Source: JACKOD01 sp041591635
GTDB lineage: Bacteria; Pseudomonadota; Gammaproteobacteria; Pseudomonadales; Oleiphilaceae
DNA: 14,433 nucleotides
NCBI GenBank assembly: GCA_041591635.1
Contig: JBFHRO010000072.1
Coordinates: 1-14,433 of the forward strand
Reading direction: 5' to 3'
In this document: one piece after another, positions 13,923-14,433 of the stretch
How the letters are laid out: each line of letters begins with the position of its first letter
Numbering within the stretch: the first letter of the stretch is position 1
Made by a program: the position numbers and the translations under genes
Notes under the pieces: model-generated
Told to the model about the DNA's origin: nothing
The model's input: the letters and a program-made list of their open reading frames with translations, nothing else
The model's database searches: none

Positions 13923-13937
13923 CCGTTGTCGGTTTTT
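13923..13937 (+). terminator. Weak terminator candidate after tRNA-Pro
   Basis: CCG (13923-13925) pairs with CGG (13930-13932) around TTGT, extended by one G-U pair, and is followed by TTTTT (13933-13937). The stem is short, so this is only the best candidate in the 45 nt after the tRNA. Confidence 0.3.
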
Positions 13938-13987
13938 GCTGCTGGCTGATCTTTTGGTTGCTGCCTGCCTGTTCCTTGTGTCATCGC

Positions 13988-14019
13988 TGCTACACTTTTC
14001 GTAGATTAACCGATGTTAA
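13988..14019 (+). promoter_or_regulatory. Candidate extended -10 promoter and 5-4-5 inverted repeat
   Basis: TGCTACACT (13988-13996) fits an extended -10 element (TG, one base, then TACACT); no good -35 is seen. Ten bases downstream lies TTAAC-CGAT-GTTAA (14006-14019), a perfect inverted repeat placed where a repressor could block the start of transcription. It would drive the binding-protein gene at 14063. Nothing else stands out in the 184-nt gap 13879-14062. Confidence 0.35.
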
Positions 14020-14062
14020 CTCTGCGCTGAGGATAAGGCGCTTGTATCTTAGAGGTGGGCAG

Positions 14063-14433
14063 ATGAATAGATGCTTGAGTTCGGTAGTTAAGGCTGTTCT
14101 GGTGTTAGTCACCGCTACGCTGGTGTCGCCAGCCGTGGCGAAGGAGCACGTTTCTGTGCGCGTGGCTGATTATCCCCCCCAGTACTATCGAAATGCTGAA
14201 GGCGCCTGGACGGGGCTGGATGTTGAATTGGCTCGAGCCCTGGTGCTGGAAGCAGGTTTTCAGCCGCAGTGTGTTGAAGCGCCCTGGTCCAGAGCACTGG
14301 CCGATATCAAAGCCGGTCGTTTGGATTTAATGACCTCTTTGTCAATTACGCCAGAGCGCTCGACCTATCTGTACTGGATTGGGCCTGAGCGAACCTCAAG
14401 CATGGTCTTGGTAGTTCGCAAGCAGGATGTGGG
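14063..14433 (+). CDS. Periplasmic solute-binding protein, family 3 (3' end cut by window)
   Basis: The frame is open from ATG 14063 to the right edge (123 complete codons). AGAGGTGGG (14051-14059) is a strong ribosome-binding site. The N-terminus MNRCLSSVVKAVLVLVTATLVSPAVA is a Sec signal peptide, cleavage likely after residue 26. The mature part begins VRVADYPPQYYRNAEGAWTG and continues LDVELARALVLEAGF, APWSRALADIKAGRLDLMTSL and ITPERSTYLYWIGP. This is the pattern of SBP_bac_3 proteins: the substrate-contacting aromatic start, the GLDVELA helix, and the GRLD(L)M hinge with the TPER segment. The family binds amino acids or similar small molecules for ABC uptake, or feeds signalling proteins. 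Many stand-alone members in marine gammaproteobacteria have no known ligand. Without the C-terminus and the neighbouring genes the substrate and partner cannot be told. Confidence 0.88.
   Translation, partial: MNRCLSSVVKAVLVLVTATLVSPAVAKEHVSVRVADYPPQYYRNAEGAWTGLDVELARALVLEAGFQPQCVEAPWSRALADIKAGRLDLMTSLSITPERSTYLYWIGPERTSSMVLVVRKQDV

Noticed and set aside
14115..14297. 60-residue antisense frame over the last gene
   Set aside because: Opposite a recognisable signal peptide and SBP_bac_3 domain on the + strand; shadow only.

Overview
The window reads as the chromosome of a gammaproteobacterium, probably a marine or Pseudomonadales-type lineage. This is inferred from the gene order thrS-infC-rpmI-rplT-pheS-pheT-ihfA-merR-tRNA-Pro, which is the arrangement I know from Pseudomonas and relatives, and from the DUF1329/YCF48/RND trio upstream. 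All genes lie on the + strand. Base composition looks even throughout, and I see no insertion sequence, phage gene, CRISPR array or attachment site.

Left part (1-4960): the 3' part of a DUF1329 outer-membrane/periplasmic protein, a secreted YCF48-type beta-propeller, and a 797-residue RND/MMPL-type inner-membrane exporter, closed by a strong intrinsic terminator at 4929-4955. This looks like the distal part of an envelope export operon whose cargo is unknown. It is the least understood system here and the best candidate for new biology.

Middle (4961-6321): a TAXI-family TRAP solute-binding protein with no permease gene beside it. It follows a stretch with a 15-bp tandem duplication, and its coding region carries a run of eight G. 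The thrS leader comes next.

Right-centre (6322-13665): the translation cluster. It encodes threonyl-tRNA synthetase, IF3, ribosomal proteins L35 and L20, both subunits of phenylalanyl-tRNA synthetase, IHF-alpha and a short MerR-family regulator. The IF3 gene most likely starts at the rare codon ATT (8250), which fits the ribosome-binding site far better than the first ATG. An 11-bp terminator hairpin stands between rplT and pheS, but no phenylalanine-rich leader peptide is visible, unlike enterobacterial pheST.

Right end (13666-14433): a complete tRNA-Pro(GGG) with encoded CCA, a short regulatory stretch, and the 5' part of a secreted family-3 solute-binding protein cut by the window edge. 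No gene-free stretch exceeds 300 bases; the longest are 4898-5139, 6127-6321 and 13879-14062.
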